This document shows, piece by piece, positions 24,601 to 37,900 of a DNA stretch of 64,000 bases. The notes below the pieces were generated by a model. It was given only the letters and a program-made list of their open reading frames with translations, ran no database searches and was not told where the DNA came from. This stretch comes from Paragordius varius (lineage: Eukaryota > Nematomorpha). Each line of letters opens with the position of its first letter. The first letter of the stretch is position 1. Position numbers and translations under genes: made by a program. The stretch is taken from assembly GCA_964247055.1 (NCBI GenBank), contig OZ176056.1:5580001-5644000 (forward strand). Reading direction: 5' to 3'.

Positions 24601-26621
24601 ATAATTAATTGTACAAAAATAAATAAATATAATATAAAAATTTATACCCTTGGCCAAATCAAAATTATAGGGTAGGATTTCGCTCAGAAAAACACAAAAG
24701 TCCAAAGGAGATGCTATATTCTGTGTTCCATCCTTTCGATTTCCAGGTATTTTCATTTGTCCCGCATTAAATATATTGTCGAATCTGTATTGAGTAGAAG
24801 AAAAAAAATTTATATCAAATCTTATGAAAGAAAAATGAGAAGATTATAATATATCTTAATATTTTCGCACTTAAATATACGACCAGTTAATTCATTGCGG
24901 ACGTAAATGGCTTTAATATTCATAGGGGTATCCGTAGGAGACGATGCCTTATTGGAGTAGGATAAATATATAGCTTGTAGCACACCAAGGTTTGGATGCT
25001 ATAAGGTAATATTAACAAAATATTTATTTGCCATTTAGTTAACCTATTAATTAATCGACGGTACATTACATTTTAGACCATTAAAACAATAGCAGGATGA
25101 CCTGGTTCACAATTTTAATAGTAAATTGTAATGGTTTTGTAAAAAAGCATTTTATATGCCTATTTTAATTCTTTGCTTTGTGTAAAATATTATACCATTT
25201 ACACACCTCAAATTCATGAAGCACTTCAAATTAACCCATGATTTCAAATTCCCCGTTGAACATTCGAAATTCACCCAAAAATATATTAAGTGTTTTTTGA
25301 TCTAACTAGCTCATCATTTATATGAAGTATTTATGGCATTATCATTATTTTCTGGATGTTAATTTTAAACATTTTTTTATATTTAAATAGATGTATTACT
25401 GATTTTAAAAACAATTTTTAGGGTAAATTCTGAATAAGAAATGTGAATTTTAGATAATCAAGGGTGAATTGAAGTGTAAATTGCATACACCGGTTAAATA
25501 TTAAATAAAGAGTACTTTTCTAATTAACCAACAATCAATATCGGCTTTATAACCATTTGCATTACGTTTACTTTAAAAACAGAAAATTAAATGGTTCTTT
25601 TATTGATGTAAATCTCTTATGGCAGAACATGGGCGATGGATTTTCCTGCTTCAAAAAAAAATATTAAAATTAAAACAAAATTTTTGAAAGAATGCCAGAA
25701 CATATCATTTAAAACTGTAATGACTAAGCAGAAAGCAAAGAAAAAGTCATTTGGTTGCCATATTAAAACCTACATTTAAACCTAATTTAATTAAATACAT
25801 TTCAGTTAAATACATTATCAACTAATAACTACGTTTCGGCTGAAACTTAGGTGTAATTGTTAAATTTTATAAGAAACTAGAGACGCATCTGCCTAAAATA
25901 AAATTTAGGTTGAAATATCATTGATTTACGAGAACCTTAAATTCGAATTCCAACGAATTTTCCGAGGGTAAAAGGATTGGTGTCTTCTTTAGATGACCCA
26001 TGAGAGTAAAACTAGGCAATTTAAAGACTGTATAAAATGTGATGGGTTTAATTGGGCAAAACACCATTTTATACGGTATTTCTATCAAAATGATATAATT
26101 ATTATTAATAAAATTTCGTGTAAAATCTAAAACATAAAATTCAATTAATAATTGAATAATGTATGATTTTATCGAATTATAAATTTTTTAAGAATTTAGA
26201 ATTACTAGTTGAAAAACCCATGCATTTAATATTTCCAGCTTCTTATCTTTGATTGTAATATTTTTAATTGAAACTTGCATATATATGATATATTCATTCT
26301 ATTTTAACGAAAACATTAAACAGTATGCATTTTAAAACTGGCTTATTCACACTGGAGTTGGTCAATTGACACACAGAAACAAAATTTTCATCTATAAAGT
26401 GAATTAGCCAGTATTATCCATACTATATTTAAAATGAATAGTAATAATGATACTAAAAAAATCATAGTCTACCCAATTATATAATCTCAATAATCTTACC
26501 TATATTGATGTAAGTGTTTGTAAAACAAAAGTAATCCGCGGTACCCAAAGTTTGAATGTAATGTAAAAATTGTTCACATTCGTCAGCACATCGGATAAAA
26601 GCATAGCGTTTATAATATTTT
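21653..26621 (-). CDS. DENND5: DENND5 exons for end of RUN1, PLAT and RUN2 with the C-terminus
   Basis: Exon 26621-26500 gives YYKRYAFIRCADECEQF and TADYFCFTN, almost identical to vertebrate YKRYAFLRCDDEKEQF and VDYFCFTN. Exon 26081-25936 gives EIPYKMVFCPIK and TPILLPSENSLEFEFK (PLAT). Exon 24998-24871 gives AIYVRNELTGRIF (relatives: YVMVRNEITGHTY). Exon 23310-23166 gives LICNPNDGLLSYMERFFMAY and LWTFLG (RUN2). The last exon gives FHLLHHYVRLLAQ and VYEDYAYFRNQKTLNQIYGS, ending in FDI-stop where human DENND5A ends in GIDI-stop. Confidence 0.9.
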
Positions 26622-29600
26622 CTATGCCGAACAAAAAAATGCATAAATTAAATAAATTGTTTTGAATCAATATACAGTATGAGTAAGTATATATTAAAGT
26701 TAAATATTGCCAAATAGTAGTATATTAAACAAAGAAAATTATTGACAAAAAATAATAAAAAGTGAAAAAATAACGCGAAAATTGTCAAAATACATAATGG
26801 TTTTTACAATCTTATGTTTAAAATCTAATAAAATATTTGTGAATCCCATATATTTTTCGAATGCGATCCGTCGGATTTTTCGTTCCAAAAATGCGGCCTA
26901 CGAAGCCGTTTATGTTGAAAACCCACACTAGAGCTAAATTTTAATATTTTTTTCATAGTTTTTTTTTCAGAATCACGTGAAACTTTTATAATTAAAACTT
27001 TTGGTATGATTCATGCAATTTAATAAATAAATTATAGTGCTTATATATTTTAAATTTTTAGTAATAGCATAAAACATTCGTATATAGGTTATGAATAAGG
27101 CAAAAAATATTGATATTTATTTACAGTTTAAAGTTCCTTTTTCCTTTTAAAAGGTAGGACTTAAATTATAACCGGACTCGCCTGCTCAGGGCTGACAGCG
27201 ATGATTGAAAAATTGCGTAGTTTCGGGGTTCGAACTTTGGTACGCAGTGTAAGAGTCCGGTGCCCTACCTGCAGTAGAAAAATATATTAATAAATTTATT
27301 AGAAGCTCGAATTGTCGCACAAAAGCATCATCAGGAGTTGTTTAAAAAATAAGTGGAACCAAATAAATAAATTTAATATGTGACTAATTAATATTTATAT
27401 TGCTATAACTATAATGGATAAAGAAAAGTATCACAAAGGAAATCATTACAATCTAGTGCATGTGGATCAAATTTTATATAACACATATATGTATTTATTG
27501 AGGTACCTAAATAAGGAAAAATATAAATATTTAATATCCATACTTTATAAAGTATTGAGATTAAAAATTCTTGTTTCTTAATAAAAATTTTAGTCTGTGG
27601 GTGCATGTGCCGCCTTCTATTCGCGCCGTATCAATAAGGATTCTTTGGTTAGTCTGGATTTATTGCTAAGATATCTACCGAGCTAGAAGGTCGTCATTGT
27701 CCAAATAATGTAAGAACATGGCTGAATTTTGATTTTACATGCTCTTTAAACTTCATCTTTATGTCTTTTTTGGATAGCCTGACAATGCAGTTCATGTATA
27801 TTGTATTCGCAGATTCGATATGGGGAAGTAAACTTTTAAACTATTATTTCTTTTTATAATTTTGACAAGGTTGGTAGAAGTTCCGCTGTAGGGTAGGCAT
27901 ACATTACGACTTGGGATTATAATAGTAGACGATTGTGATTAATTTGCAAAACACATGTCAAGGTTCAATTAAACCGTGCCATTAAAAGAACGAATAACAC
28001 TGATATATTTTTGTTTCTTAAGATAGTGTTGTAGCCGATGTGATCCACTCTTTGTGATATCTGAACGGATTTACTTGCATCCCTTATCTGTATTTCTAAT
28101 GTGTTTGGTAGAAGCAGTGTGCGCTTTATGTAGTTGGATACTATGGGTAGTCAATACCAGAGTACAATATTGAAGAAGTGCAGGACCCGATGGATGACTA
28201 AACTAGAAACGATTTGTACAAAACATTAAAACGACCATACATAACCCAACAATAATAAAAAAGACATCAAAACGTTAAAAACGCACAAAGATCATAATGG
28301 CTTTAGATAAATCTGATTGCGAAAAAACGTAAACGAAATATTTATAGATGATCACACCCTCCCTTTCCAAAATGACCTAAATTTTATATTCCTAAACCGT
28401 TATGACGAATCGTTGGTTATAGAACAGTTTCTACCTATATAAAAAGTAGATAATTAATAAACCTGTTCAATCTATTAAGTGCAGTTATGTACATTGTGCT
28501 AAAAATTTGTTTGAACTGCCACAAAAAAATATGTAACTTCGTGTTAACAGAGGAAAAGCTATCGTCAATGTAACATCATACACAAGTATTCAGCTTGACC
28601 AGAAATTTTAGAGGAATTCGCACAGACATAGGCACTATTTTGAAAAGGATACCACATTAATTCATGCATCCTGTTAATCTAGACAATTTTGCACAACAAC
28701 TATTTCACCTTTTAAAATAAATCTTATAAACCAAAAAATGTATCCCTATAGGTAACAGCTCTTTAATCATTGGTGAACTGAGTCTCAGTGCATTGAAAGG
28801 GTTTTGGCAAACGACGAAATAAATTTTATAAAGGATATGGTGTGACATATTAGTAATAGACTCGCAAATTAATTAAAATAAATTATTTGTAGCGCTGAAC
28901 AACGCATAGTATTAAAACTTAAAAAAGAAGAGAAAATCAAAAATTCAATATCATTTTTAACCAATGTCATATCTAAAGTCCGCAAAGCCATATATCCATC
29001 GCCACAAAAGTTCATTAGAGAAAATTATTCAATTTCAGTATTCTATCTTTGGAATAAAATCACCCACTATCCACCTACATAGCCACAGTATCCTGCTACA
29101 TAAAGCGCACACTGCCGCTACCAAACACATTGGAAATGCAGATAAAGCAAACAAGTGAAATAGTGCAGTATCCTCTACACCAGGCAAATCACCAAGAGTG
29201 GAACACATCGGCTGTCAATGCTGTCCTATCAGCGCCGATCGGTTCTGCTAATAACTAGGTGCACACTGCAATACTACTGGACTGTGTTATACAATGACAC
29301 AATCGTCTACTATCATTGCCCCGATTAGTCGTAAAAATGTATGCCTACCCTACAGCGGAACTTCTACCAACCTTGCTTGCCGAAATTCTAAATAAACAAA
29401 ATAGTTTAAAAGTTTACAACAAACCTACAGCAATAGTTCTCTTAATGTTGTGAACTCGCGATATCGAATCAGAATACATTATACAGGTTATGCAATGACA
29501 GTCTAAGAGATGGGACAGTTCAAAAGAGACATAAAGATGTGAAATTTAAAAAGCATGTAAGAATTAGCCATTGTTTGGACATTGGTTACCATTGTTCTAG

Positions 29601-32600
29601 CTCGGTAATGTTAGCGATCAAAAAAAGGCAAATCCAGACTAACCAAAGGATCCTTATTCATACAGTGCACAAAAGTATGGCTACCATATAGGCGTGAAGA
29701 GAAGCGGGACATATATCTCAGACTAAAATTATAATTAAAAATTATAGCATTTTTGTTCCCATACCTTTTTATAGTATTAATATTAAATTTTTATATATTA
29801 TTTAGGTATCTTAAATATATGTATATATATATATATATATATACATATACAGTAGCGTTTGGAGTAAAATAATATTAGTCCATAATAGAATAATTTTTTT
29901 TAAAAAAAAAACAAGGGGATATTAGACATGTGTATTTACAACTAGGATTGTTTTTTTTTAAAAAAATTTTTTTATTCTTCTATGGACTAATATTGTTTTA
30001 CTCCATACGCTACTGTATATATATAAGAGTGCTGTGGTGGTCTTAATTACATTTATACCACATGCGCCTATCAGATTGTAACCTTAGTGATAATTTTCTT
30101 TATCTATTTAACCAATTAAAATTATTGATTAAGTCACATAATTTATATCAATGCATTTACATTATTTTAAGTTGTTTTGACTTTTTATTTTAATATTTTT
30201 TTTATTTTCTACATTATTCACGACGTATATATTTTTATACTATCAGATATTGAATCATTAAGAAGAGAAAATATGTAAACGTTTTTTTCTGGCGTAATTT
30301 GAAAAAAAGTTTTTCCAAGCCCATATTTTCGAAATCAACCAAATTAATAGAAGGCTTTTTTTCATGTATTATTAAAAATGAGTTTGATAATTAAGGGATG
30401 GTAAGAAGGTTAGTTAGGCAAATTAAATGTGTAAATGATTAAAAGGTTAAATTTGTAGGGTTTTAATTTAATATCCAATAAAATTTGATTAATGGTGTGA
30501 ATATTTAAAGAAAAATCAAACCTTATATATTTGTCATTTTGATGATTGCTTTTGTCCAATAATTCCTTGATTCCATCATATAATGTTTGACGCTCCAATT
30601 GCAATTTTATCCAACAACGTAAAAATCCGATGGGAGATTTCGTGATATCTCTAACTATTTTATGCTTCAATATGTTTCTAAAAAATTATTGATATAACAT
30701 TTTTCAAAAAAAGTTATGTAACACAAAAAAGGTTACATTGCTATAAAACTTTAAGCCAGTTACGAATTATGACGATAAAAATAATTTTATAGAATCGATA
30801 AATTCAAAGAATATAGGTAATATAATAAAAATTATTATAGTTTAAAAAACACATCTAATAACACAACATCATTGGCATATAAATAGTTTATAATTCCTAT
30901 TTTTATACTCTAGCCCTTGTTAATCGATTTCGCCTGATATTAGCAAACAATGTATTTACTATCCAAATTTATATATAGGGGCATTTTAAATAAGAATTAT
31001 TTGGTTAAATTATATAATGTAACAAACTCTAAATCATAGAGTAAAGTAGTAGGCATTTGGGATTGTTGAAGTAAAGAAGATTGCAACACATCTCTTACAT
31101 ACAACTCCTTTGGCCAAATTGATTTGCTGATTAAGTTAAAGAAATTTGTTACAAACGGCATTTGTTTTGAAGTCGTCGATAAAGTTTCGGCCTTTTTTAG
31201 TTTTTGTCCTTCATCTTTATGATTCAATTTTACATGTGATGTTTCATTTTCTGGTTTTATCATGTGATGATCATTAATTTTTAAAGAGCCCGTTAGTTTT
31301 AAAAGCTTTGTATTGGTATTATTAATTTGATCCTTCCTTTTTGGAATCTTCAAAGAAAAAGTTGACTTTTGAAACTTGCTCTTTTCAGGATTTTTGTTCA
31401 TGCAATTTTTTTCGCCGTTTATATTATGTTGAGGGTTAAGAGGTGTTGAGGTTAGTAATGTTGGACCATTTGACTCTTTGCATTTTTCATCATTATGCTT
31501 ATACTTGTCATTGGGATGTAAAAAATCAGTGTTTGTCTCTGATTTAAATGAATAGTATGATATTTTAATTAATTAATAAGTGCTTTAACTTTTGTTGGTT
31601 TTACTGGAAATTTACAAAAGTGTCTAAAAGCGTTAATTTATTTACAACCATGTATAAACCTAAATTATGTTTAAAAAAAGTTAACAATTGGACCGCCAGT
31701 AAGAGTATAGCATATTATTTAAATACTTCATAAATTTTTGGCGTAATTTTATATTTTAAGGCCATTTAAAATTTAAATATCTTAAAAAATATTTTTATGA
31801 ATGCGCCAAATAAATCTTCCTCAAACTTTGCGCCCCCCATTTTTATCATTAAATATTTGTGAATCTCGAATACAACAATCAAATAAATGTAAATTATGGT
31901 TAAAAAATTATTCATTTAACTTTAGAGAACTTTCAAATTAGTAATTATCAGCAAATCTTTCAAATATATTGATTATAATATCATGCGTTCGTTTATATTG
32001 TATTTTAAAGCTATAATTTGGGTTTAGATAAAAACTGTAAAAATCAATCTAGAAAACAATATTGAAATAATTGTATTTATACCAAAACAACTTTTAATAT
32101 AATATATGTTTATACTTCAAGCTAGCGGTTAAAAACTATCCAATGTCATCGTAAAAAAATATGAAAAGACCATAAATTAATGTAAAATTGGAAGAAAATT
32201 ATTTTTCATTATTGACAGATAAGTAATAACACTGTGTAAATAAAGAGGTTATATATGATTTTTTTACCGTCTTCATCCAATATAGGTGATAGAGTTGTAT
32301 GCGTATCATTGGAAGTCAGATTTTCAAACTTGAATTTGTAGGATGATTTTTTGGATTCTATAAATTATGAGATTAAAAATTTTTTTACATCCGTCGGGAC
32401 AAAATGACAAAATTCGTAATAAATAAAAAAACTTTTTGACATAACGCTATCGGCATTGGGGTCAGGAATTAGAGAATTTGCGTTGGTAAGCTTATTGGTT
32501 TTAACATCTACCGATGTATTTGATATTTGAGATTGGTTTGATAACCTTGTTGGCGAATAAGGTATATGAAGCAATAAATGGTGTAACAATGCACATGAAC

Positions 32601-34866
32601 GGTATAATGAATGATTTTTGCGAGGAGAAGTTTCTTTCGAAATATTTTTGGTTTTTGGTGAAGTTTTGGAATTTGTGGCATTGGCGGGTATCATTGCATG
32701 ATAATAATAATTTGAATTGAATTTATAACCATGACTCCATACTCGACACAATAGGTCACAAAACATGCCTAGATTATTTATAATATATCTCAAATTTCAT
32801 TAAAAAACATTAAATAATAATATAAAAAACATCGAACTATAGTAAATCAAAAAAAAATTATATAACTACCAATTAAAGTATTTTCGGCAACAAAGCCAGG
32901 TAAATCCCTCGTGAATGAGTCTATTAGATCACCCTTTTGTGCTAATTGTGGTATATCTTTATAACTATTATTGATGTTGTATGTTTTTAAATTAAGATCA
33001 CATAATTTATCATTGATTAACATGTCGTTATATTTGTGTTCCTTGCATAATTTTTCTTTTAACATTCGTTTTGTCTAAAATATTTATTATTTACGATATA
33101 AAACCATGTATTGTTCGGATTTATAATGATTAAAAAATACATTTATATTAAGACTAAGTATGCATTGCTAGAAAGTTTTTAAGTTTTGCCAAATAGTAAA
33201 AAAATCAAGAATGGCATATAGTTTTTTTTTCACTTTATATTTTATTCACCAATAATACTGCCCTTAATTGTGTATATTAATAACTTTCTATCAATGCACA
33301 CTTACTCATACTGTAAAATCTAATACTAGGTTAGTAGGGAAACCATTGTTTCGCTAAAAAATACTTAAATAAATTATAATTTTGAACAAAAATATTGTCT
33401 TGATAAATAACTGTATATTAAATGACAATTGAGAATACCATACACATTGGAATCAAAAAAATCTAACTAGGTCCAGTTTTAAAAAAGATGGTTATACCCC
33501 CATTATTGATAACTTATTAACAAAATTATTGGCCTTGATAGGTATTTTAATATTTTAATATATGTTGACAAATGGATATTTAGTTTTAACCTGTTTAAAA
33601 ACTTAATTTATCGAACAAATATGATAAAACATAACGTGTGCGTATACTCTAATTTTAGTTTCATGCAACAAAGCACCGACAAATTTCCAATGGGCATTTG
33701 ATATTTGGGTTGGTGATAATGCAGGAATGTGTTCCACATTATCGACTTTTTGAGAATTTGTGGGTTTTTGAATTTTATTAGTGACCACATTTATTGTATT
33801 GATTTGACATTCTTTGATCTATATCATCACATAAATTTGTTTTATTGATCAAAAGTGAATAATAAAATTATTTTACCTGATCTGCTTGATGACTGATAGA
33901 ATTCCTTTATAAAATACATATTTTATAAAAAAAATAATTAACAGATATATGTAAAACGGTATACCCAATTAGCAACTCATTGATCAATATAAAATCTATT
34001 GGTATGTTTGTCTCAGATAATTGATATTGTTGATTTTTTATGGAGCTCTTTACCGAGTGAATAAAATCTACAAAAAATATATTAAATTTTAGTAATCGCT
34101 TCAAAAATGCAAAACAGCAAATAAGATTAAAACACAATTGCTATCTTGGTTATTTGAAGAAAAGTTTAATGCATCTTTTGACAGATTAAAAATGAAAAAG
34201 ATCAATTTGATACCATATATTTCAAAAATAATAAAGAATGCGTATTCATAACACAATCTTTAAAAGCGTATAAAACTTACGACAGAAAATCAATAATTTT
34301 CTAATATTTAATTATTATGGGGCGTTTTAATTAAATTTGAATCAAACCGAGAATTACATACCTTTTTCACATATATTAATTGTGATGACATTCTTGAATG
34401 CTTCAGCGGATGCATTAATTTTATCATTATTAAATATTGAAACATCCATTTTTTCTACTGTAAACAAACAATATCAAGATTAATAAATTATATTACATCC
34501 AGACAAAATAAAAAAAATTGAATGTAATTACAAAAGTTGGAAAGGTATCGCCTTAATACAACGGGTTCCAATAATTGTTGATTTGAAAGCAACATATGTA
34601 GGGATGAGAATTTCTATGCATAGAAAATGAAAATAAAAATTTTCGATTGTATTTTGTTGATATAACCAAAAATTACTGTAACATAAAAATGGTAAATATT
34701 TTACGGAAAAGTCTATATTTTCCATAATATGGTGAGATATAAGAGATTGATTAATTGCCGGCGAATGAAATGGTGAATTTGTTTCTTGATGACATAACTT
34801 CATCATTTTCATAAAAAAGGATAAATAGTTTTCACTATTGCCATCTTGTTGATCTAAATTATTAAA

Positions 34867-34946
<80 letters not shown>

Positions 34947-37900
34947 TTTTGACGATTTAATCGGTCGTACCAAAAATGATTTCATTGGTAATTCAATTGG
35001 TGTAAATGCATGTTGCCGAATCAGTGTCAAACAAATAGAGGTTACCATACTTAGTTATCATATACATATCCCATATTTATTGCTAAGCATAGCAAATGGG
35101 AAGTAGTCAATTCGGGAGGATCCGGGGAAGGATTGGTATCATCATAATTGATATTTTTATCAATAACAGGACCATGAGAGGGGTGGTTATGATATTATCA
35201 TTAGTATTATTCTGTTGTTCCGATCACAACTCTTCTGTTCAGATAGTTTAAATTCACCTGGACCTTCTTTTCGCGCTCTTAATTAATCAGTATGTTTTCC
35301 TAAAACCTTACCTCTATCTTCGATATTGTATGACAATAATCCAGTCCGCTTTACTACTTTTTCCTCTCGCCAGGCTTCTGACACATTCTTTATAAATACT
35401 TTCTCACCTGAAACGAACTCAAGCATACTATCTGAGGTACCATCAATATAATCCGTTGGTTTTCCTTTCATCCACGACAGCGGTGTCGGTAAATTTCGCT
35501 TTTAAAATAGTCGTGCAGGTGTCTCATTTATACCAGTGTGATATGATCTGAGCCTAGAATACCTGGTTTAACCGGCGTTCTGGATCTGCTACTTCAGAAT
35601 TACACATATAATAGTGCGTTTTCAAGGTTTGAATAACCCTTTCGATTAAACCATTTTGAAGGTGGTACGGTAGAGGAACTTAATATTCTTTCAATATTAC
35701 CGGACTTAAAATACAACGCATTATCAGTTGCAATCATCTCTGGGGTTCCATATCGTTCAAACCAACTTTCATAATAGTGAGGGTGTTTACTGTTTTAAGC
35801 TGTGCCACTTCCACCCATCGGGTACAGTGATTTATAATGACCCAAAGTAGGGGTTATATATACTGCCCCTATATATCGAGATGCAACCATTCCCAAATGG
35901 TGGTGTTCGGGTTCCATTTATAAGTCGGGATTACTGCAATGTTGAACCGTGACTTTTGACAACTTGAACATTTTACCCATTTTTCGATATCCTGGTTCAA
36001 TTTGGACCAAAACACACCAGTCTTATCTATTGCTTTCATGGAGTGGATACGGGAGACCTTTATGAAGATAAGTAAGAATATCGACCCTCATGCTTTAAGG
36101 AACCATAAGACGGTCACCTAAATATAGAGGGTTGTCTTATTGTTCGATATTATATTTCATTGGTTTTGAGAGATTAAATGGTCTGTTCTGATGTCGATTT
36201 TCTACCATATAAAAATGTTTTAAATTTCTTTAGGGACAATAAAATGGCTTTTGCCTCTTTTTCTATAACCGAAGAATTTTTTTCAGCTGGGGAACATTTT
36301 TTTGAAAAATATGCAATGGGTCGTTTACTTTCCGACGTCTTGTGCGATAGGATGGCTCACGAACCCCTCACCAGATGCACCTGTTTCTAATATAAGGTAG
36401 AGCTTTGGGTTAAAAGGAAAGAGACGGGTATTATTCCTATTAAGAACTTAGCCCTTTCAAAAATATTTTGATTTACATATATCCAACACCATTTGTTTAA
36501 GGAACGAGCTAGCTGAGGAGGTACGGTGACAATATGAAGTATAACGTGAGTGAAAGTTTAAAAGGCCCAAAAACAATCGGAGACTTGTTTTATCTTTAGG
36601 GCTGGACACTTGCGAATGGCCTTATTATTAATGCCCGGAGGTTTTATACTTTTTTTCTGATATAGTAAGCCCCAAATATATAACTTCCTGTTGAAAAAGA
36701 ATTTAAAACCCATTCGTTCTATTCCTTCAAATACTTGTGTTAGGTTTCTATCATAGTTCTCATTATTCCCGTAACAATTCGCTGTTCCCTTACAATCCCC
36801 TAATAACTTATCCATGATCTGTTGGAAAATTTTAGGCGCACACGACAGAAGGGAGCCTAGTCTGTTTAATTAAGATTCCGGGTGCACTGTAATTTGAAGA
36901 TAAACATCTTCTAAATCTAATGTTGAAAACGTCCCATGTAAAATTTTAAAAAATCATCAAATGTTGATATTATATATTGAATTGATGTATTTGTTTATTG
37001 ACACTTTAAAATCTGCGCACATTCTTAACTCATTATTCGACTTTAATACGTCTACTAACTGGACCAACAAATTTTAGACTGCTTAGGGTCTACTGGTTCA
37101 ATAATTTTTAAGGATAGTATCCTTTTCTCTCACTTAATTTTTTTGTAAGGCTAAGAGAACCTTTCTAACCGGAAATTCCCGGCCCCTACTATTGTTTTCC
37201 AAAAATATCTTTATTAGTTCCCCTTTCCAACAACCCAATTTGTATTCAAAAAAAGACTTAAATTTTTTTGTATATATCGGTTGTGTGATATAATATATTA
37301 ATATATAATTCATTAGGCAATGGGATATTGAATAGCTGGATCCCATCCATGCCAAATATTAGAGGATGTTTTTTTGTAATAAAGCACTTTGTTATCTTTG
37401 TTACTTTATAATTCAAGAGTTACAGTTGTTTCTTCTATTACGTGTAAAGGATTATTATCATATGTGGGGTTTTAAAATTAATGGGTTTTATTTTAGGCTT
37501 CCCCATACGTGCTAAAACTTATTAACGATATGTCGGCTTTTGGGTCGAATAATATTTCGACGTGGGTCGAGTTTATTTTTACATTTATTTAATTTTACTA
37601 TGTTATTCACATGCCTGTTATTGCTGGCATATGTGTTCTGGCATTGGATGCCACAATGATTTCTGCCGTGACCTTTGAAGCATTCCTTCTCAAAAGCTGG
37701 ACAGCATCCGTATTTGTGGATGCGACCGCTTTTGAACACGGTTTTACAATAGATTTGCGTTTAACCAGATATTTCGATATCTAATATTACCATCATTATA
37801 GCTTTCATATTATGACCATTATTATTACTTTCTATACTATCATTATTATATATCGCTCTCACTGAGTTCGCTTAGGCGAGAATTTGCTTATGCTAAAGCC

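Noticed and set aside
32358..32388. A 31-nt mini-intron after DENND5 exon 32768-32389
   Set aside because: GT...AG ends are present (GTAAAA...TTATAG) and it would remove a stop, but it breaks the reading frame; a 60-nt intron ending at 32329 keeps the phase and is preferred.
36178..36390. Plus-strand frame of 70 codons
   Set aside because: It is antisense to the RNase H part of the left gypsy copy.
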